8,067 nt of DNA, from NCBI GenBank assembly GCA_027346035.1, contig DAIESZ010000050.1:1-8067 (forward strand), in the 5' to 3' direction. Position numbers and translations under genes: made by a program. The notes beneath the pieces were generated by a model that worked only from the letters and a program-made list of their open reading frames with translations, did no database searches and was not told the origin of the DNA. How positions within the stretch are numbered: the stretch's first letter is position 1; each line of letters begins with the position of its first letter. This DNA is from Propionibacteriaceae bacterium. GTDB taxonomy: Bacteria; Actinomycetota; Actinomycetes; Propionibacteriales; Propionibacteriaceae. Shown piece by piece: positions 7,119-8,067 of this stretch.

Positions 7119-7147
7119 AGTCTCACGCCATCTCATCGTCTGCGCAA
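7119..7147 (-). promoter_or_regulatory. Candidate arsR promoter (leaderless)
   Basis: On the minus strand TTGCGC (7147-7142) and GAGACT (7124-7119) are 17 bp apart, and the ATG follows 6 nt later. Both hexamers are imperfect (only TTG of the -35; first base wrong in the -10). Operator palindrome 1 covers the -35, so a bound repressor would block polymerase and give autoregulation. Confidence 0.4.
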
Positions 7148-7152
7148 ATGAT
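7135..7152. promoter_or_regulatory. ArsR operator candidate 1 (arsR side)
   Basis: ATCGTCTGCGCAAATGAT is an imperfect palindrome centred on TGCGCA; the symmetry extends to TCATC...GATGA at 7133-7154. It matches operator candidate 2 at 14 of 18 positions in the same orientation. Palindromes of this size with A/T-rich ends are usual ArsR-family targets, and this one lies on the arsR -35 region. Confidence 0.6.
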
Positions 7153-7160
7153 GAAGCGAT

Positions 7161-7179
7161 ACAGGCAAGGCTCACCTAA
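7161..7179. promoter_or_regulatory. IdeR/DtxR iron-box-like site
   Basis: ACAGGCAAGGCTCACCTAA agrees with the published iron-box consensus TTAGGTTAGGCTAACCTAA at 14 of 19 positions; the right half (GGCTxACCTAA) is nearly perfect. It fills the gap between the two TGCGCA palindromes and shares its last base with the second. Its centre lies about 60-75 bp upstream of the possible transporter transcription starts. In mycobacteria, Fe-IdeR bound upstream activates iron-storage genes, so activation by iron is plausible. The regulator itself is not in this window. Confidence 0.6.
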
Positions 7180-7196
7180 TCACTTGCGCAGATGAT
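7179..7196. promoter_or_regulatory. ArsR operator candidate 2 (transporter side)
   Basis: ATCACTTGCGCAGATGAT is an imperfect palindrome with only the two central-flank base pairs broken on each side of TGCGCA. It sits immediately upstream of a TTGACG -35 hexamer (7197-7202) of the transporter gene. The TGCGCA cores of the two sites are 44 bp apart, close to four helical turns, so dimers bound to both could lie on nearly the same DNA face. Confidence 0.6.
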
Positions 7197-7236
7197 TTGA
7201 CGATGCCGCGCGCGGGAGGTTCACTGGGCGTACAGT
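7197..7236 (+). promoter_or_regulatory. Candidate transporter promoter elements
   Basis: TTGACG (7197-7202) is a good -35, with TTCACT (7220-7225) as a weak -10 at 17-bp spacing. A better -10 hexamer, TACAGT (7231-7236), has no -35 at 17 bp. Either start would leave a leader containing AGGAG (7258-7262). I cannot choose between them. Confidence 0.4.
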
Positions 7237-7270
7237 CCCCCACTTCTCAGCCCGATCAGGAGCCGTCGCC

Positions 7271-8065
7271 ATGACTGACAGCCAGCTGCCCGATGACACC
7301 ACGCCCCGCGGTCCTGCCACCGACGCCGTGGGCGACCAACTCGAACGCGACCTGCAGAACATGATCGACCACGCCGGCGAGGGCCATGCCAAGGGCAGCG
7401 GGGCGCGGCTCAACTGGCTCCGCGCCGGCGTCCTCGGGGCCAACGACGGCATCGTGTCGATGTCGGGCCTGGTCATCGGTGTCGCGGCATCGGGCGCCGG
7501 CTCCGCCGCGATCCTCACCGCCGGCCTGGCCGGCATCGCCGCCGGCGCCCTGTCGATGGCTGCCGGAGAGTACGTGTCGGTGAGCACCCAGCGCGACACC
7601 GAGATGGCGCTCATCGCCAAGGAACGCCAGGAGCTGGCCGACTATCCCGAGGAGGAGCTCCAGGAACTCGCCGGGCTCTACGTGCAGAAGGGCCTGAGCG
7701 CCGAACTGGCCCTCGAGGTCGCCCATCAGCTGCACGCCCGCGACGCGCTCGCGGCCCACGCCGAGACCGAACTCGGCATCGACCACGAGGACTTCACCAG
7801 CCCCTGGCACGCCGCCCTGGCCTCGATGGTGTCATTCCTCGTCGGGTCGATCATCCCGACACTGGCCATCGTGCTGATTCACGGAAGCGCGGGCATCATC
7901 GCCACGGTTGTCGCCGCCGCGGTCGCCCTCCTGCTCACCGGCTACATCAGCGCGGCACTCGGCCAGGCGCCGCGCGGCCGGGCCATCGCCCGCAACATCA
8001 CGTGGGGCCTGGCGGCGATGGCCGTCACCTACGGCATCGGTGCCGCGGTCGGCACCCGGATCTGA
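7271..8065 (+). CDS. VIT1/CCC1-family divalent metal (Fe/Mn) transporter
   Basis: Predicted inner-membrane transporter of the vacuolar iron transporter family, 264 residues and complete. Members move Fe2+ or Mn2+ out of the cytosol; in bacteria, where there is no vacuole, this means export. A polar N-terminus (1-46) precedes LRAGVLGANDGIVSMSGLVIGVA (50-72, span 1 with D59) and a second span (about 78-98) ending in MAAGEYVSVSTQ (96-107), the family metal-path motif with M96 and E100. Next comes the soluble metal-binding segment, rich in Glu and His (about 108-172: EMALIAKERQEL, YPEEELQELAGLYVQKGLS, VAHQLHARDALAAHAETELGI). Three C-terminal spans follow (about 181-204, 206-230, 242-261). The ATG at 7271 has AGGAG 8 nt upstream. 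There is no fused ferritin-like domain. It is divergent from a metal-sensing ArsR gene; shared operators and an iron box suggest control by metal. Substrate choice is inferred. Confidence 0.93.
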   Translation: MTDSQLPDDTTPRGPATDAVGDQLERDLQNMIDHAGEGHAKGSGARLNWLRAGVLGANDGIVSMSGLVIGVAASGAGSAAILTAGLAGIAAGALSMAAGEYVSVSTQRDTEMALIAKERQELADYPEEELQELAGLYVQKGLSAELALEVAHQLHARDALAAHAETELGIDHEDFTSPWHAALASMVSFLVGSIIPTLAIVLIHGSAGIIATVVAAAVALLLTGYISAALGQAPRGRAIARNITWGLAAMAVTYGIGAAVGTRI

Positions 8066-8067
8066 GG

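Noticed and set aside
7113..7175. GTG start at 7175 giving ArsR 21 extra residues
   Set aside because: The extension would be encoded by the operator palindrome and part of the iron box, has no ribosome site, and goes beyond the normal ArsR N-terminus.
7214..7220. GGGAGGT in the VIT1/CCC1 leader as a ribosome site for a leader ORF
   Set aside because: No ATG or GTG follows at a suitable distance; AGGAG at 7258-7262 is the evident ribosome site of the transporter gene.

Overview
The window is high-GC chromosomal DNA, most likely from an actinobacterium (Actinomycetota). Evidence: strongly GC-biased third codon positions; PurB, PurD and PurA of actinobacterial type; a threonine/serine exporter with both domains in one chain; several start codons placed as on leaderless mRNAs; and a good match to the DtxR/IdeR iron box. 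The combination looks like Mycobacteriales (Gordonia/Rhodococcus/Corynebacterium relatives), but that placement is inference. I see no tRNA, rRNA, CRISPR array, insertion sequence or prophage feature. Long frames opposite the real genes are GC-rich shadows.

Layout. (1) 1-2139, minus strand: purD then purB, a two-gene purine unit 25 bp apart; purB runs off the left edge. (2) 2140-2250: short divergent promoter region with a perfect 8-bp inverted repeat. (3) 2251-3609, plus: ThrE-type threonine/serine exporter, followed by a perfect 10-bp hairpin. (4) 3705-4982, plus: MFS_3-type exporter, preceded by a 7-codon mini-ORF whose stop overlaps the exporter's start (ATGA). (5) 4985-5287, minus: small YciI-family protein, convergent with the exporter and only 2 bp from it. 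(6) 5337-6620, minus: purA, with a structured leader. (7) 6795-7112, minus: ArsR/SmtB metal sensor. (8) 7113-7270: divergent control region. (9) 7271-8065, plus: VIT1/CCC1-family metal transporter, complete.

How the genes work together. purD acts early in IMP synthesis. purB acts in IMP synthesis and again in AMP synthesis. purA commits IMP to AMP. The two exporters and the YciI protein between them have no obvious purine role.

The most notable system is the right-hand metal-homeostasis module. The ArsR protein carries the exact alpha5 ligand spacing of SmtB-type sensors (D-x-H-x10-H-x2-E). It diverges from a predicted Fe/Mn-type transporter. The intergenic DNA holds two related palindromes centred on TGCGCA, 44 bp apart, with an IdeR/DtxR-like iron box (14/19) exactly between them. 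This suggests control of one transporter by both an iron regulator and a local metal sensor.
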